A stretch of DNA of 64,000 nt from Streptomyces sp. NBC_01197 (lineage in GTDB: Bacteria; Actinomycetota; Actinomycetes; Streptomycetales; Streptomycetaceae), in NCBI RefSeq assembly GCF_036010505.1, contig NZ_CP108569.1, positions 5,509,001 to 5,573,000 on the forward strand. The letters run 5' to 3'. Positions within the stretch are counted from its first letter, which is position 1. Every line of letters begins with the position of its first letter. The position numbers and the translations under genes are program-made. The notes under the pieces are model-generated. The model was given only the letters and a program-made list of their open reading frames with translations, was not told the DNA's origin and did not search any database. Positions 15,456 to 25,116 of the stretch are shown here, in pieces.

Positions 15456-16643
15456 TCAGCTGTGACAGGCGTTCCCACCGTTCGCACATGTCACCGAATC
15501 GAACTCGCCGGTGCCGACCGCCGCGAAGTTGTGCAGACTCTCGGTACCAGGCGTGAAATAGCCGGTGTGGCCCTGCGCCGCACCCGCCGATACGACGCGG
15601 GCGCCGAACTTCGGTGAGACCGGGTCGGCGCCGTGGCCGAGGCCGCCGACGTCCAGATGCGGGACGTCCTGGATCCAGTCGCTGCTGTCCCGCATCGCCC
15701 ACACCCGGGCGTCCGTGTCCAGCTGGGCGGCGTTCTCCACGCGCATCCCGGGGCTTCCCGCGACCGCGATGTCGCTGACCCGTGACGGGAGGTCGCGGGC
15801 GGCGACGCCGCAGAGCACCGAGCCGTAGCTGTGGCAGAACAGCGCGACGGGTGCCTTGCCCGGCAGCGCGTCGACGAGCGCGTGCAGCCGGAGCGAACCC
15901 TCGGCGGCGAGCCTGCCGATCGCGGCGTCCACGCCGATACCGACGGGCGAGGTGTAGTCGGCCCAGGCGATGACGGCGGTGCGCGACTTGGGGGCCGCGG
16001 AGCGCTCGGCGCTGTACAGGGACGTCGCCATGCCGACCGGCGCGGTGTAGTAGGCCCGCTGGGTCTTCTGGAAGGTCAGCAGATTGGTGTCGACTCCGGG
16101 CACCACGATGGAGATGTGCCGGGCCTGCTGCAGATCGCCCATCACCTGCGCGACCCGGCCGGTGCCGGTCGGGTCGAAGGCGAGGATCTGCAGGCCGGGC
16201 CGCGCCAGCGCGTTGTAGCGGTCGTAGGTCTGGCGCGCGTCCAGGTGGCCGAGCTTGTTCAGCGTGGGGTCGGTCAGCCGTTCGCGTTCCTGCCCGGCGG
16301 CCTGTTCCAGCGCGCGCCGGTTGGCCTGATAACGCAGGGTCACCGGGGCGCCGTTGAGATTGCCGACCACCAGTGGATAGTCATCGGCGAGCCGGTCACG
16401 CTCGGCTGCGGTGAGCTCGGCGAAGAAACGCGCCAGCCGGTGCGGCGACGCGTTGGGCGAGGGGAGATGGTGACCAGCGATGGAGCCTCTGCCCCAGGCG
16501 GCCAGCGCGGTTTGGCGGGGTCCGGCGGTTCTCTGGTGGTGCACGGCGGTCCAGCCGGTGGTGGCCAGCATGACGAACACCACCGCGAGCGCGAGCAGAG
16601 TGCGCCAGACGGTGAGAGTGGGGGAGGAGTCGAAGGAAGTCAC
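15456..16643 (-). CDS. Membrane-anchored or secreted alpha/beta hydrolase (DUF1023 type)
   Basis: 395 residues from the GTG at 16643. The frame is open to 16700. A hydrophobic segment near residues 9-31 (TLLALAVVFVMLATTGW) is a signal or anchor. The C-terminal half contains the nucleophile elbow FCHSYGSVLCG (G-x-S-x-G type with Ser) and a late His region, matching DUF1023 hydrolases. These often hydrolyse lipids or esters outside the cell, but the substrate here is unknown. It is convergent with the DUF4429 gene's upstream region and flanked by a tetR gene. Confidence 0.85.
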   Translation of the reverse strand: MTSFDSSPTLTVWRTLLALAVVFVMLATTGWTAVHHQRTAGPRQTALAAWGRGSIAGHHLPSPNASPHRLARFFAELTAAERDRLADDYPLVVGNLNGAPVTLRYQANRRALEQAAGQERERLTDPTLNKLGHLDARQTYDRYNALARPGLQILAFDPTGTGRVAQVMGDLQQARHISIVVPGVDTNLLTFQKTQRAYYTAPVGMATSLYSAERSAAPKSRTAVIAWADYTSPVGIGVDAAIGRLAAEGSLRLHALVDALPGKAPVALFCHSYGSVLCGVAARDLPSRVSDIAVAGSPGMRVENAAQLDTDARVWAMRDSSDWIQDVPHLDVGGLGHGADPVSPKFGARVVSAGAAQGHTGYFTPGTESLHNFAAVGTGEFDSVTCANGGNACHS

Positions 16644-16728
16644 TGCCCGCCACCCTAGGAGACGGGGGAGCGTGCTTACGAAGACCGTGAGGGACATCAC
16701 GTTTCGTAGCGGGAATGTATCCGAATGA

Positions 16729-17409
16729 CTACATTCCGTGTGCGTCTGTCGTACGCCAGTTCCCTGCCAGCGCAGGCCCGATCAGGTCGAGGTGGGCCAG
16801 GGTGACCGCCCGCATGGAGGCGATGCTCAGGTCCTGGCCCTTGCCCCAGATCCGGCCGGTGGTCCGCATCACGCCGTCGAACGCGGCGACGGCCACGCGT
16901 GGCCGCGGATCGGTGTCCACGTCGAGCCCCTCGCGTGCGGCGATCAGCTGGGCGATCCGGTCCTCCAGCTCGGCCGAGCGGCGCAGATGGATCGCGAGCA
17001 GGGCCGGGGAGGACTCGATGATCTGACAGGTCCGCATGTACAGGTCGACGGGGACCAGGTCCTCGATGGTCAGACTGATGCCGTCCCAGGAGGCGAGCAC
17101 CGCGTTGCGCATCGCCTCGAACGGGGTCTCCTCCGGCGGGCGGGCCTCCAGCGCGGTGAAGAACTGCGACTCCACCAGATCGTGCACCGCGAACGCGGCC
17201 TCCTCCTTGCTGGCGAAGTACCGGAAGAAGGTGCGCTGGGAGACCTCGACGGCGTCGGCGATCTCGTCGATGGTCGTCTGCTCGTACCCCTTCGTCGTGA
17301 AGAGTTCGAGTGCGACGCGCAGCAGGGCCTCGCGGGTGCGCTGTTTCTTGCGCTCCCGCAGTCCGGTCGGCGCGTCCGGCGTCGACGGCTCGGTCTGCTC
17401 CATCGTCAC
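16729..17409 (-). CDS. TetR-family regulator of the adjacent exporter
   Basis: 226 residues. N-terminal helix-turn-helix: RTREALLRVALELFTTKGYEQ then EVSQRTFFRYFASKEEA (about residues 24-70). It is divergently arranged with a DHA2-family exporter, and a perfect palindrome lies in that exporter's promoter, the usual efflux-repressor layout. The start is the GTG at 17409. An ATG two codons in is also possible. Confidence 0.92.
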   Translation of the reverse strand: MTMEQTEPSTPDAPTGLRERKKQRTREALLRVALELFTTKGYEQTTIDEIADAVEVSQRTFFRYFASKEEAAFAVHDLVESQFFTALEARPPEETPFEAMRNAVLASWDGISLTIEDLVPVDLYMRTCQIIESSPALLAIHLRRSAELEDRIAQLIAAREGLDVDTDPRPRVAVAAFDGVMRTTGRIWGKGQDLSIASMRAVTLAHLDLIGPALAGNWRTTDAHGM

Positions 17410-17565
17410 GTTCTGGTCCTCTTTCGGCGTGGGGGATGTGGCGTGGGGACGTGTGGAGCGCGGTGTGTGATCCGGCTCCGGCTCCGAACTGCTTCCGGTT
17501 TCGGGTGCTTTGTCGTCCCCAGGTTACCTGTGAGCTACGTGACAGCTACCGACTTGTGAATTGGT

Positions 17566-17595
17566 TTGTCAACTGTCAGCGACTGACACTAATCT
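17566..17595 (+). promoter_or_regulatory. Exporter promoter with operator in the spacer; possible leaderless start
   Basis: TTGTCA (17566-17571) and TAATCT (17590-17595) are 18 bp apart. Between them, GTCAG-CGA-CTGAC (17575-17587) is a perfect palindrome, ideally placed for TetR repression. The exporter ATG at 17603 is only 7 bp after the -10 box, where transcription would start, so the mRNA is probably leaderless. No Shine-Dalgarno is visible upstream of that ATG. Confidence 0.65.
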
Positions 17596-17602
17596 GACTC
17601 GT

Positions 17603-19201
17603 ATGACTAGTCAGACCACTGTCGACCCGGCGCCGCAGGATATTGCGGCGCCGCCGGTCAAGGGGCTCCGCGGCCACCCTTGGCTGACGCTCTTCTCCGT
17701 GGCCATCGGCGTGATGATGGTCGCGCTCGACGGCACGATCGTCGCGATCGCCAACCCGGCCATCCAGAAGGATCTCGGGGCCACCTTCGCCCAGATCCAG
17801 TGGATCACCAATGGCTACTTCCTCGCCCTCGCGGTGGCGCTGATCACCGCGGGCAAGCTCGGTGACCGCTTCGGCCACCGCCAGACCTTCCTCATCGGCG
17901 TGGTCGGCTTCGCCGCCGCGTCCGGCGCCATCGGCTTCTCCAACAGCGTCAGCCTGGTCGTGACCTTCCGGGTCCTCCAGGGGCTGTTCGGTGCGCTGCT
18001 GATGCCCGCCGCGCTCGGCCTGCTGCGCGCCACCTTCCCCGCCGAGAAGCTCAACATGGCCATCGGCCTCTGGGGCATGGTCATCGGCGCCTCCACCGCG
18101 GGCGGCCCGATCATCGGCGGCCTGCTCGTCCAGCACGTCAGCTGGCAGTCGGTCTTCTTCATCAATGTGCCGGTCGGTGTGATCGCGCTCGTCGTGGGTG
18201 TGGTGATCCTCAAGGACCACCGGGCCGAGAACGCCCCGAAGTCCTTCGACATCATGGGCATCCTGCTGCTGTCGGCGGCCATGTTCTGTCTGGTCTGGGC
18301 GCTCATCAAGGCCCCGGCGTGGGGCTGGGGCGACGGCAAGGTCTGGATCTTCCTGGCGGTCTCGCTGGTCTGTTTCGCGGCCTTCGCGTACTGGGAGACG
18401 AAGGTCAGGGAGCCGCTCATCCCGATGGCGCTCTTCCGCTCGGTGCCGCTCTCCGCGGGTGTGGTGCTTATGGTGCTCATGGCCATCGCCTTCATGGGCG
18501 GACTCTTCTTCGTCACCTTCTATCTCCAGAACGTGCACGGTATGAGCCCGGTCGACGCCGGTCTCCATCTGCTGCCGCTCACCGGCATGATGATCGTCGC
18601 CTCCCCGCTCGCGGGCGCGGTGATCACCAAGCTCGGCCCGCGTATCCCGCTGGCCGGCGGCATGGTCTGCACCGCGGTCGCGATGTACGGCATGTCCACG
18701 CTGGGGACCGACACCGGCAGCGTCAACATGTCGATCTGGTTCGCGCTGCTCGGCCTGGGGCTCGCCCCGGTCATGGTCGGCGCCACCGAGGTCATCGTCG
18801 GCAACGCCCCGATGGAGCTCTCCGGTGTCGCCGGTGGTCTCCAGCAGGCCGCCATGCAGATCGGCGGCAGCCTCGGTACGGCGGTGCTCGGTGCGGTCAT
18901 GGCCTCCAAGGTCGACAGCGCCCTGCCGGTCAAGTGGGCGGATGCCAAACTTCCTCCGTTCGGGCCCGGTCAGCTGGACCAGGCGTCGCAGGCCGTCCAG
19001 GTCGGCATGGCCCCGGTGCCGCCGCACGCGCCGGCCGGACTCGCCGCGAAGATCACCGGTGTCGCGCACGACACGTTCATGTCCGGCATGGGCCTGGCCT
19101 GCCTGGTCGCCACCGGCGTCGCGGTCGTGGCCGTCTTCGTGGCCCTGCTCACCAAGCGCGGTGACAACCCGGAGGCTGCCGCGGGCGCTGCCCACATCTG
19201 A
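17603..19201 (+). CDS. MFS multidrug exporter, DHA2 (EmrB/QacA) family
   Basis: 532 residues, 14 predicted membrane helices. The first helix carries the DHA2 motif MMVALDGTIVAIANPAI. The loop 2-3 motif GKLGDRFGHRQ (motif A) and the motif C-like region GMVIGASTAGGPIIGG are intact. It should export a hydrophobic or cationic compound by proton antiport. The ATG at 17603 gives the conventional N-terminus, and the longer open frame upstream overlaps the promoter. It is likely repressed by the divergent TetR and is followed by a strong terminator hairpin. Confidence 0.94.
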   Translation: MTSQTTVDPAPQDIAAPPVKGLRGHPWLTLFSVAIGVMMVALDGTIVAIANPAIQKDLGATFAQIQWITNGYFLALAVALITAGKLGDRFGHRQTFLIGVVGFAAASGAIGFSNSVSLVVTFRVLQGLFGALLMPAALGLLRATFPAEKLNMAIGLWGMVIGASTAGGPIIGGLLVQHVSWQSVFFINVPVGVIALVVGVVILKDHRAENAPKSFDIMGILLLSAAMFCLVWALIKAPAWGWGDGKVWIFLAVSLVCFAAFAYWETKVREPLIPMALFRSVPLSAGVVLMVLMAIAFMGGLFFVTFYLQNVHGMSPVDAGLHLLPLTGMMIVASPLAGAVITKLGPRIPLAGGMVCTAVAMYGMSTLGTDTGSVNMSIWFALLGLGLAPVMVGATEVIVGNAPMELSGVAGGLQQAAMQIGGSLGTAVLGAVMASKVDSALPVKWADAKLPPFGPGQLDQASQAVQVGMAPVPPHAPAGLAAKITGVAHDTFMSGMGLACLVATGVAVVAVFVALLTKRGDNPEAAAGAAHI

Positions 19202-19226
19202 CGATCCGGCGTCAACTCCACGCCAG

Positions 19227-19260
19227 GACAGCCCCGCCGGACCTCTCCGGCGGGGCTGTC
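19227..19260 (+). terminator. Hairpin terminator after the exporter
   Basis: Perfect 15-bp arms, GACAGCCCCGCCGGA and its inverse, around a 4-nt loop start 25 bp after the exporter stop. There is no U-tract. Confidence 0.85.
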
Positions 19261-19363
19261 GCCTATCAGGGTGGTGCGGGCGGCGCGCCCTTCCGGAGGT
19301 ACGTGATCATGGGCCAGGCTGCGGTCCCAGATATCCGTACGACGCACCACACGGGGGACCACC

Positions 19364-19828
19364 ATGAACACCGCACTCACCGGGACCACCGCTCCGACGC
19401 AGCGCACGGCGCCTTCGGCCGGCATCCGTAAGGCGCTGCTCCGTACGACCCTCACGACCGTCACGGCCGGGATCGTCACGACCACCGTGCTCGCCGCGCC
19501 CCAGGCGCTCGCCCCGCACACCGCGCTGGCCGCCTCGCAGCCCCGGATGGGGGAGTGCGCGACCGGCGAGCTCTGCCTCTGGGAGAAGGACGCCTTCAAG
19601 GGCGCCCGCCGCACCTACGACCTCTCCGGCACCGGCATCGACAGCTGTACGCCGCTTCCCGCGGGTACCACCGCCCAGTCCGTCGCCAACCGCACAGGGC
19701 GCCCGGTCACCACGTACCAGTCCGCCGAGTGCGCGGAGACCGGCGAGTTCGAGACGTACCCGGGCGGCGGCACCTGGCTGCCGCACTCCCCGTACCAGGT
19801 GCGGGCGTTCAAGATCTGGGAGAGCTGA
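19364..19828 (+). CDS. Secreted peptidase inhibitor family I36-like protein
   Basis: 154 residues. An N-terminal signal region (KALLRTTLTTVTAGIVTTTVLAAPQALA, about residues 22-50) precedes a small mature domain. That domain has GECATGELCLWEKDAFKGARRTYDL, the usual beginning of I36/SMI-type gamma-crystallin-like domains, and several cysteines for disulfides. Related Streptomyces proteins inhibit metalloproteases, but many family members have unproven activity. It is a single gene between two hairpins. Confidence 0.85.
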   Translation: MNTALTGTTAPTQRTAPSAGIRKALLRTTLTTVTAGIVTTTVLAAPQALAPHTALAASQPRMGECATGELCLWEKDAFKGARRTYDLSGTGIDSCTPLPAGTTAQSVANRTGRPVTTYQSAECAETGEFETYPGGGTWLPHSPYQVRAFKIWES

Positions 19829-19873
19829 GCCCCACCGAACGCGCACCCCACCGGACGCGCACCCCAGCGGACA

Positions 19874-19920
19874 CACGCAAGGGCGGCGGGACCGCCGTGG
19901 TCCCGCCGCCCTCGTGCGTG
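19874..19920. terminator. Bidirectional terminator between the I36 gene and aceE
   Basis: GGGCGGCGGGAC (19881-19892) is inverted as GTCCCGCCGCCC (19900-19911), with an outer CACGC/GCGTG pair. It lies between convergent stops and so serves both genes. Confidence 0.85.
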
Positions 19921-19931
19921 CTCAGTGACGC

Positions 19932-22679
19932 CTACGCGTCGCCGCCCGCCGCGCCCGGGTCGGCCGACGACACGTCCAGGAGCTGGTAGCGGTCGATGGC
20001 CTGCTTCAGGGTCGAGCGGTCCACCTTGCCCTGCTTGGACAGCTCGGTCAGGACCGAGACGACGATCGACTGCGCGTCGATGTGGAAGAAGCGGCGCGCC
20101 GCGCCCCGGGTGTCCGCGAAGCCGAAACCGTCCGCGCCCAGCGACTGGTAGGGCCCCGGCACCCAGCGTGCGATCTGGTCCGGCACCGAGCGCATCCAGT
20201 CCGATACGGCCACGAAGGGGCCTTCGGAGTCCGAGAGCTTCCGCGTCACGTACGGGACGCGCTGCTCCTCCTCGGGGTGGAGCAGATTGTGCCGTTCCAC
20301 CTCCACGGCCTCGCGACGCAGCTCGTTCCAGGAGGTCGCGGACCAGACGTCGGCCTTCACGTCCCACTCGTCGGCGAGGATCTGCTGGGCCTCGACGGCC
20401 CACGGGACGGCCACGCCCGACGCCATGATCTGCGCCGGGATCTGGCCCCGCTCGCCCGGCTTGAAGCGGTGGATGCCCTGGAGGATGCCCTCGACGTCGA
20501 CATCGGCGGGCTCCGCCGGATGCTGGATCGGCTCGTTGTAGACGGTGAGGTAGTAGAAGACGTCCTCGCCCGGCCTGCCGTCCGCCGTCTCGCCGTACAT
20601 CCGGCGCAGACCGTCCTGGACGATGTACGCGATCTCGAAACCGAACGCCGGGTCGTAGGCGACACAGGCCGGGTTGGTCGAGGCGAGCAGCTGCGAGTGG
20701 CCGTCCGCGTGCTGGAGGCCCTCACCCGTCAGCGTGGTCCGCCCGGCGGTCGCGCCGAGCACGAAACCACGCGCCAGCTGGTCGCCCATCTGCCAGAACT
20801 GGTCGCCGGTGCGCTGGAACCCGAACATCGAGTAGAAGACGTAGACCGGGATCATCGGCTCGCCGTGCGTGGCGTACGCCGAACCGGCCGCGATCAGCGA
20901 CGCCGTGCAGCCGGCCTCCGAGATGCCGTCGTGCAGCATCTGCCCGGTAGGCGACTCCTTGTACGCGAGCAGCAGTTCGCGGTCCACCGACTCGTACTGC
21001 TGGCCGAGCGGGTTGTAGATCTTCGCGCTCGGAAAGAACGCGTCCATACCGAAGGTGCGGTACTCGTCGGGGGCGATCAGCACGAAGCGCTTGCCGATCT
21101 CCTTGTCCCGCATGAGGTCCTTCAGGACGCGGACGAACGCCATGGTGGTGGCGATCGACTGCTGGCCCGAGCCCTTCTTCGCGATGGCGTACGTCTTGTC
21201 GGCAGGCAGCGGCAGCGGCTTGGCGCGGACCACCCTGGTCGGTACGTAACCGCCGCAGGACTTGCGGTGGTCGTGCATGTACTGGATCTCTTCGGAGTCC
21301 CGGCCCGGGTGGTAGTACGGCGGGTTGCCGTCCTCCAGGTCCTTGTCCGCGATCGGCAGGTGCAGCCGGTCCCGGAAGCGCTTGAGGTCGTCCGCGGTCA
21401 GCTTCTTCATCTGGTGGGTCGCGTTGCGGCCCTCGAAGTTCGGGCCCAGCGTCCAGCCCTTGATGGTCTGGGCGAGGATCACCGTCGGCTGGCCCTTGTG
21501 CTCCTTGGCCGCCGTGTAGGCCGCGAAGACCTTCCGGTGGTCGTGCCCGCCGCGCCCGAGGTGCAGGATCTGCTCGTCGGACATGTCCTCGACCATCTTG
21601 CGCAGCCGCTGGTCGGTGCCGAAGAAGTGTTCACGGATGTAAGCACCGCTCTCGGTGGCGTACGTCTGGAACTGTCCGTCCGGCGTGGTGTTCATCTTGT
21701 TGACCAGGGTGCCGTCGCGGTCCTGGGCCAGCAGCGGGTCCCAGCTCCGGTCCCAGACCAGCTTGATGACGTTCCAGCCGGCGCCGCGGAACTGCGACTC
21801 CAGCTCCTGGATGATCTTGCCGTTGCCGCGTACCGGGCCGTCGAGGCGCTGGAGGTTGCAGTTGACGACGAAGGTCAGGTTGTCCAGGCCCTCACGGGCG
21901 GCGATGGAGAGCTGGCCGAGCGACTCGGGCTCGTCCATCTCGCCGTCGCCGAGGTAGGCCCAGACATGCGACTTGGAGGTGTCCGCGATCCCGCGCGCCT
22001 CCATGTAGCGGTTCATCCGCGCCTGGTAGATCGCGCCGAGCGGGCCGAGGCCCATCGAGACGGTCGGGAACTCCCAGAAGTCCGGCATCAGCCGCGGGTG
22101 CGGATAGCTGGACAGCCCGTAGGGGGCCTTCGACTTCTCCTGGCGGAACCCGTCGAGCTGCTGCTCGGAGAGCCGGTCGAGCAGGAAGGCGCGGGCGTAG
22201 ATACCCGGGGACGCGTGCCCCTGGAAGAAGACCTGGTCGCCGCCGAGGCCGTCGTCCTTACCGCGGAAGAAGTGGTTGAAGCCCACGTCGTACAGCGAGG
22301 CGGAGGAGGCGAAGGTGGCGATGTGGCCGCCGACCCCGATGCCGGGGCGCTGGGCGCGCGAGACCATCACGGCCGCGTTCCAGCGGGTGGCGTTCAGGAC
22401 CTTGCGCTCGATCTCCTCGTTGCCCGGGAAAAACGGTTCGTCCTTGGTGGCGATCGTGTTCACGTAGTCCGTGCTGCGCATCTCGGGCACGGCCACGCGC
22501 TTCTCACGCGCGCGCTCGATGAGGCGGAGCATCAGATAACGCGCACGCTCACGGCCGCGCTCGTCGACGGCGGCATCGAGGGAGGCGAGCCATTCCTGGG
22601 TCTCTTCAGGATCGAAGTCCGGGACCTGGCTCGGAAGGCCGCCAATGATGATCGGGTTGCGATCGGATCCGGAAACCAC
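19932..22679 (-). CDS. aceE: Pyruvate dehydrogenase E1 component, homodimeric type
   Basis: 915 residues, the length of the alpha2-type E1. It decarboxylates pyruvate with thiamine diphosphate and passes the acetyl group to lipoyl-E2, feeding acetyl-CoA to the TCA cycle and to the fab operon. The ThDP motif [12 protein letters not shown]...NCN is in the first half, and the N-terminal [16 protein letters not shown] and the [21 protein letters not shown] region are diagnostic. The start is the GTG at 22679. The neighbours DUF3052 and AhpE recur beside aceE in other actinobacteria, including mycobacteria (Rv2241, Rv2239c, Rv2238c). Confidence 0.97.
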   Translation of the reverse strand: MVSGSDRNPIIIGGLPSQVPDFDPEETQEWLASLDAAVDERGRERARYLMLRLIERAREKRVAVPEMRSTDYVNTIATKDEPFFPGNEEIERKVLNATRWNAAVMVSRAQRPGIGVGGHIATFASSASLYDVGFNHFFRGKDDGLGGDQVFFQGHASPGIYARAFLLDRLSEQQLDGFRQEKSKAPYGLSSYPHPRLMPDFWEFPTVSMGLGPLGAIYQARMNRYMEARGIADTSKSHVWAYLGDGEMDEPESLGQLSIAAREGLDNLTFVVNCNLQRLDGPVRGNGKIIQELESQFRGAGWNVIKLVWDRSWDPLLAQDRDGTLVNKMNTTPDGQFQTYATESGAYIREHFFGTDQRLRKMVEDMSDEQILHLGRGGHDHRKVFAAYTAAKEHKGQPTVILAQTIKGWTLGPNFEGRNATHQMKKLTADDLKRFRDRLHLPIADKDLEDGNPPYYHPGRDSEEIQYMHDHRKSCGGYVPTRVVRAKPLPLPADKTYAIAKKGSGQQSIATTMAFVRVLKDLMRDKEIGKRFVLIAPDEYRTFGMDAFFPSAKIYNPLGQQYESVDRELLLAYKESPTGQMLHDGISEAGCTASLIAAGSAYATHGEPMIPVYVFYSMFGFQRTGDQFWQMGDQLARGFVLGATAGRTTLTGEGLQHADGHSQLLASTNPACVAYDPAFGFEIAYIVQDGLRRMYGETADGRPGEDVFYYLTVYNEPIQHPAEPADVDVEGILQGIHRFKPGERGQIPAQIMASGVAVPWAVEAQQILADEWDVKADVWSATSWNELRREAVEVERHNLLHPEEEQRVPYVTRKLSDSEGPFVAVSDWMRSVPDQIARWVPGPYQSLGADGFGFADTRGAARRFFHIDAQSIVVSVLTELSKQGKVDRSTLKQAIDRYQLLDVSSADPGAAGGDA

Positions 22680-23112
22680 GCTGTTCCTTCGCTGTTCGGT
22701 GGTGCGGTATCGGGGCGTACGCCGCCACCATCGTGTACCGCCAGGACGCTGACGTCATCTCTACCGAGGGGTAACGTCACTCGGTGAGACATCCCGTCCG
22801 GAGGCCGCTGCTGGGTCCGGCGAAATCGCAACCTTACGCCCGACCCGCTCAGACATTCCCAAAGGGATCCGGGGCACAATTGACGTATCCGATGCCGTAG
22901 AACCCCGCAAACAGGGATGAACAGTGTGGGATGGATCACCAGAGAGCGTCAGGATCTGCCTGAGGTTGGGATGAGGTGCCAGGAAACGTCACCGTTTCGA
23001 CTGTCTCGACCGCTGGGTACTTGCGCGATCGGTCCCGCCCGTGTGGACTACGGCCAACGCCCCGCGCACGCGCGTGGCTGGTGCATTTCCAAAAACGATC
23101 AGGAGGCAAACC
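22680..23112. other. 433-bp divergent regulatory region of aceE and the DUF3052 gene
   Basis: No credible gene. It must hold both promoters. On the aceE side, TGACGTCA (22750-22757) and TAACGTCA (22772-22779) form a pair 22 bp apart, 71-100 bp upstream of the aceE start, and are a candidate operator. On the other side AGGAGG (23101-23106) precedes the DUF3052 GTG. No riboswitch was recognised. Confidence 0.5.
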
Positions 23113-23553
23113 GTGAGCGCGACCGCGGACCACGCGGAGGAGCGGACCAATCAGGCAGCACGCCTGGGGTTCGAGCCCGGACAAGTGGTCCAGGAGATCG
23201 GCTACGACGACGACGTCGAGCAGGAACTCCGTGAGGGTATTGAGAGCGTCATCGGCCAGGAACTCGTCGACGAGGACTACGACGACGTGGCTGACGCTGT
23301 CGTGTTGTGGTTCCGCGACGAGGACGGCGACCTTACGGACGCGCTGGTGGACGCGATCGGTCTGGTCGACGACGGCGGCGCGGTCTGGCTGCTGACCCCC
23401 AAGACCGGCCGTGACGGTTACGTCGAGCCGAGCGATATCAACGAGGCATCTCAGACAGCCGGTCTGGCCCAGACCAAGAGCATCAATGCCGGCAAGGACT
23501 GGACGGGGAGCCGTCTCGTCACACCGAAGGTGGCAAGGTCCGGCAAGCGCTGA
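23113..23553 (+). CDS. DUF3052-family protein
   Basis: 146 residues from a GTG with a perfect AGGAGG six bases upstream. It is very acidic (clusters such as GYDDDVEQE and [15 protein letters not shown]) and soluble. The fold is predicted to bind no obvious cofactor, and the function is unknown. DUF3052 genes are nearly universal in actinobacteria and are usually next to aceE and ahpE, as here, so a role connected with pyruvate metabolism or redox defence is plausible but unproven. It is followed by a strong hairpin terminator. Confidence 0.88.
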   Translation: MSATADHAEERTNQAARLGFEPGQVVQEIGYDDDVEQELREGIESVIGQELVDEDYDDVADAVVLWFRDEDGDLTDALVDAIGLVDDGGAVWLLTPKTGRDGYVEPSDINEASQTAGLAQTKSINAGKDWTGSRLVTPKVARSGKR

Positions 23554-23570
23554 GTCGCCACAAGCCCCGA

Positions 23571-23606
23571 GAAGCCCCCGCCGGCCATCCTGCCGGCGGG
23601 GGCTTC
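23571..23606 (+). terminator. Hairpin terminator after the DUF3052 gene
   Basis: 15-bp perfect arms (GAAGCCCCCGCCGGC and inverse) around CATCCT, 17 bp after the stop, followed by CCCTTGTT. Confidence 0.9.
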
Positions 23607-23618
23607 CCCTTGTTCGGG

Positions 23619-23760
23619 GTGGTCCGGCTCCGGCTGGTCCCGGAGTCCGGCTCCGGCTGGTCCGGGCGTCCGGTTCCGGGTGGTCCGGGCGTCCGGTTCC
23701 GGCTGGTCCGGGCGTCCGGTTCCGGGTGGTCCGGGTGGTCCGGTGGTCCGGCTGGCCCGG
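23619..23760. repeat. Tandem 23-bp repeat array
   Basis: Units of 23 bp of the form (C/G)TGGTCCGGGCGTCCGGTTCCGG begin at 23657, 23680 and 23703. A diverged unit starts at 23634, with partial units on both sides. The array fills the space between the DUF3052 terminator and ahpE. Unit-to-unit alternation of the first base (C, G, C, G) suggests a higher-order 46-bp duplication. No coding frame of interest is seen. Confidence 0.9.
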
Positions 23761-23852
23761 CGAAGGCGCTGCCCGCCCCCCGCTGTGGCCGGTGGCGAGG
23801 CCATAGGGTGGTGGGCATCATTCGAATGGCCCCACCGAAGGGAAGCGTTTTC

Positions 23853-24311
23853 ATGGCGATCGAGGTCGGCACCGAGGCCCCGGATTTCGAGCTGAAGGAC
23901 AACCACGGCCGGACGGTCCGCCTCTCGGACTTCCGCGGCGAGAAGAACGTGGTGCTGCTCTTCTACCCCTTCGCTTTCACCGGCGTGTGCACCGGCGAGC
24001 TCTGCGCCCTCCGCGACGAGCTGCCGAAGTTCGTCAACGACGACGTGCAGCTGCTCGCCGTCTCCAACGACTCCATCCACACGCTGCGCGTCTTCGCCGA
24101 GCAGGAGGGCCTCGAATACCCGCTGCTCTCGGACTTCTGGCCGCACGGCGAGGCCTCGCGGGCGTACGGCGTTTTCGACGAGGAGAAGGGGTGCGCGGTG
24201 CGCGGGACCTTCATCATCGACAAGGAGGGCGTCGTCCGCTGGACCGTCGTGAACGGTCTGCCGGACGCTCGTGACCTGAACGAGTACGCCAAGGCGCTCG
24301 ACACCCTCTGA
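23853..24311 (+). CDS. ahpE: Peroxiredoxin, AhpE type
   Basis: 152 residues. It reduces peroxides through the peroxidatic Cys46 in [11 protein letters not shown] second cysteine, Cys51, follows five residues later as in atypical two-Cys members. The start [14 protein letters not shown] at 23853 gives the usual N-terminus, and the longer upstream frame translates the tandem repeats and is not real. The C-terminus ([17 protein letters not shown]) matches AhpE. It lies downstream of DUF3052 and aceE in a conserved actinobacterial neighbourhood, and is followed by the Ter genes. Confidence 0.93.
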   Translation: MAIEVGTEAPDFELKDNHGRTVRLSDFRGEKNVVLLFYPFAFTGVCTGELCALRDELPKFVNDDVQLLAVSNDSIHTLRVFAEQEGLEYPLLSDFWPHGEASRAYGVFDEEKGCAVRGTFIIDKEGVVRWTVVNGLPDARDLNEYAKALDTL

Positions 24312-24434
24312 CCCGGCCGGTCAACTGCCTGCCGTGTCCGGGAACCGGTCACTAGGATCGGTTCGTTGATCCGATGCCACGTAAAACGGGGGCAAGGGCC
24401 CTCCTCGGCCCCTCGAAACCAATTGGGAGGACTC

Positions 24435-25010
24435 GTGGGAGTCAGCCTCAGCAAGGGCGGCAACGTCTCGCTGACCAAGGCCGCACCCAATCTGACGGCG
24501 GTCGTCGTCGGTCTCGGATGGGATGCACGCACCACCACAGGTGGTGACTTCGACCTCGACGCCAGCGCGCTGCTGACGAATGAAGAGGGCAAGGTCGCCA
24601 ACGACTCGAACTTCGTTTTCTTCAACAACCTCAAGAGCCCCGACGGCTCGGTCGAGCACACCGGTGACAACCTCACCGGTGAGGGCGAGGGCGACGACGA
24701 GGTCATCAAGGTGAACCTCGCCGGCGTGCCCGCCGATGTCGCGAAGATCGTGTTCCCGGTCTCGATCTACGAGGCCGAGAGCCGCCAGCAGAGCTTCGGC
24801 CAGGTCCGCAACGCGTATATCCGCGTGGTGAACGAGGCGGACAACTCCGAGCTGGCGCGGTACGACCTCAGTGAGGATGCGTCGACGGAGACCGCCATGG
24901 TCTTCGGCGAGCTCTACCGCAACGGCGCTGAGTGGAAGTTCCGCGCCATCGGCCAGGGGTACGCCTCCGGGCTGCGCGGTATCGCGCAGGACTTCGGCGT
25001 CAACGTCTGA
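24435..25010 (+). CDS. TerD-family stress protein, first copy
   Basis: 191 residues, a single TerD beta-sandwich. Signatures: [20 protein letters not shown] at the start, [19 protein letters not shown] (acidic calcium-binding loop), then [17 protein letters not shown] with more Ca2+-binding acids. The GTG at 24435 follows GGGAGG. TerD proteins bind calcium and are linked to tellurite, phage and general stress resistance. It is 81 percent or so identical by eye to the next gene and separated from it by a terminator hairpin. Confidence 0.95.
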   Translation: MGVSLSKGGNVSLTKAAPNLTAVVVGLGWDARTTTGGDFDLDASALLTNEEGKVANDSNFVFFNNLKSPDGSVEHTGDNLTGEGEGDDEVIKVNLAGVPADVAKIVFPVSIYEAESRQQSFGQVRNAYIRVVNEADNSELARYDLSEDASTETAMVFGELYRNGAEWKFRAIGQGYASGLRGIAQDFGVNV

Positions 25011-25042
25011 GTCTGGCGTCACCGTCTGAGCAGGATTCACTC

Positions 25043-25076
25043 CGTCCGGCGCCGCACCTCAGTGCGGCGCCGGACG
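25043..25076 (+). terminator. Hairpin terminator between the two terD copies
   Basis: CGTCCGGCGCCGCAC and its exact inverse flank CTCA, 32 bp after the first terD stop. It implies separate or attenuated transcription of the second copy. Confidence 0.85.
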
Positions 25077-25116
25077 TGCTAGTCAACCGTTCACACCTCG
25101 GGGAGGATCAGCGATC

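Noticed and set aside
19932..22679. 901-codon plus-strand frame over aceE
   Set aside because: It is antisense shadow; the minus strand encodes a full pyruvate dehydrogenase E1 with its ThDP motif.
23619..23760. CRISPR-like array
   Set aside because: The 23-bp units are contiguous without unique spacers, so this is a minisatellite.
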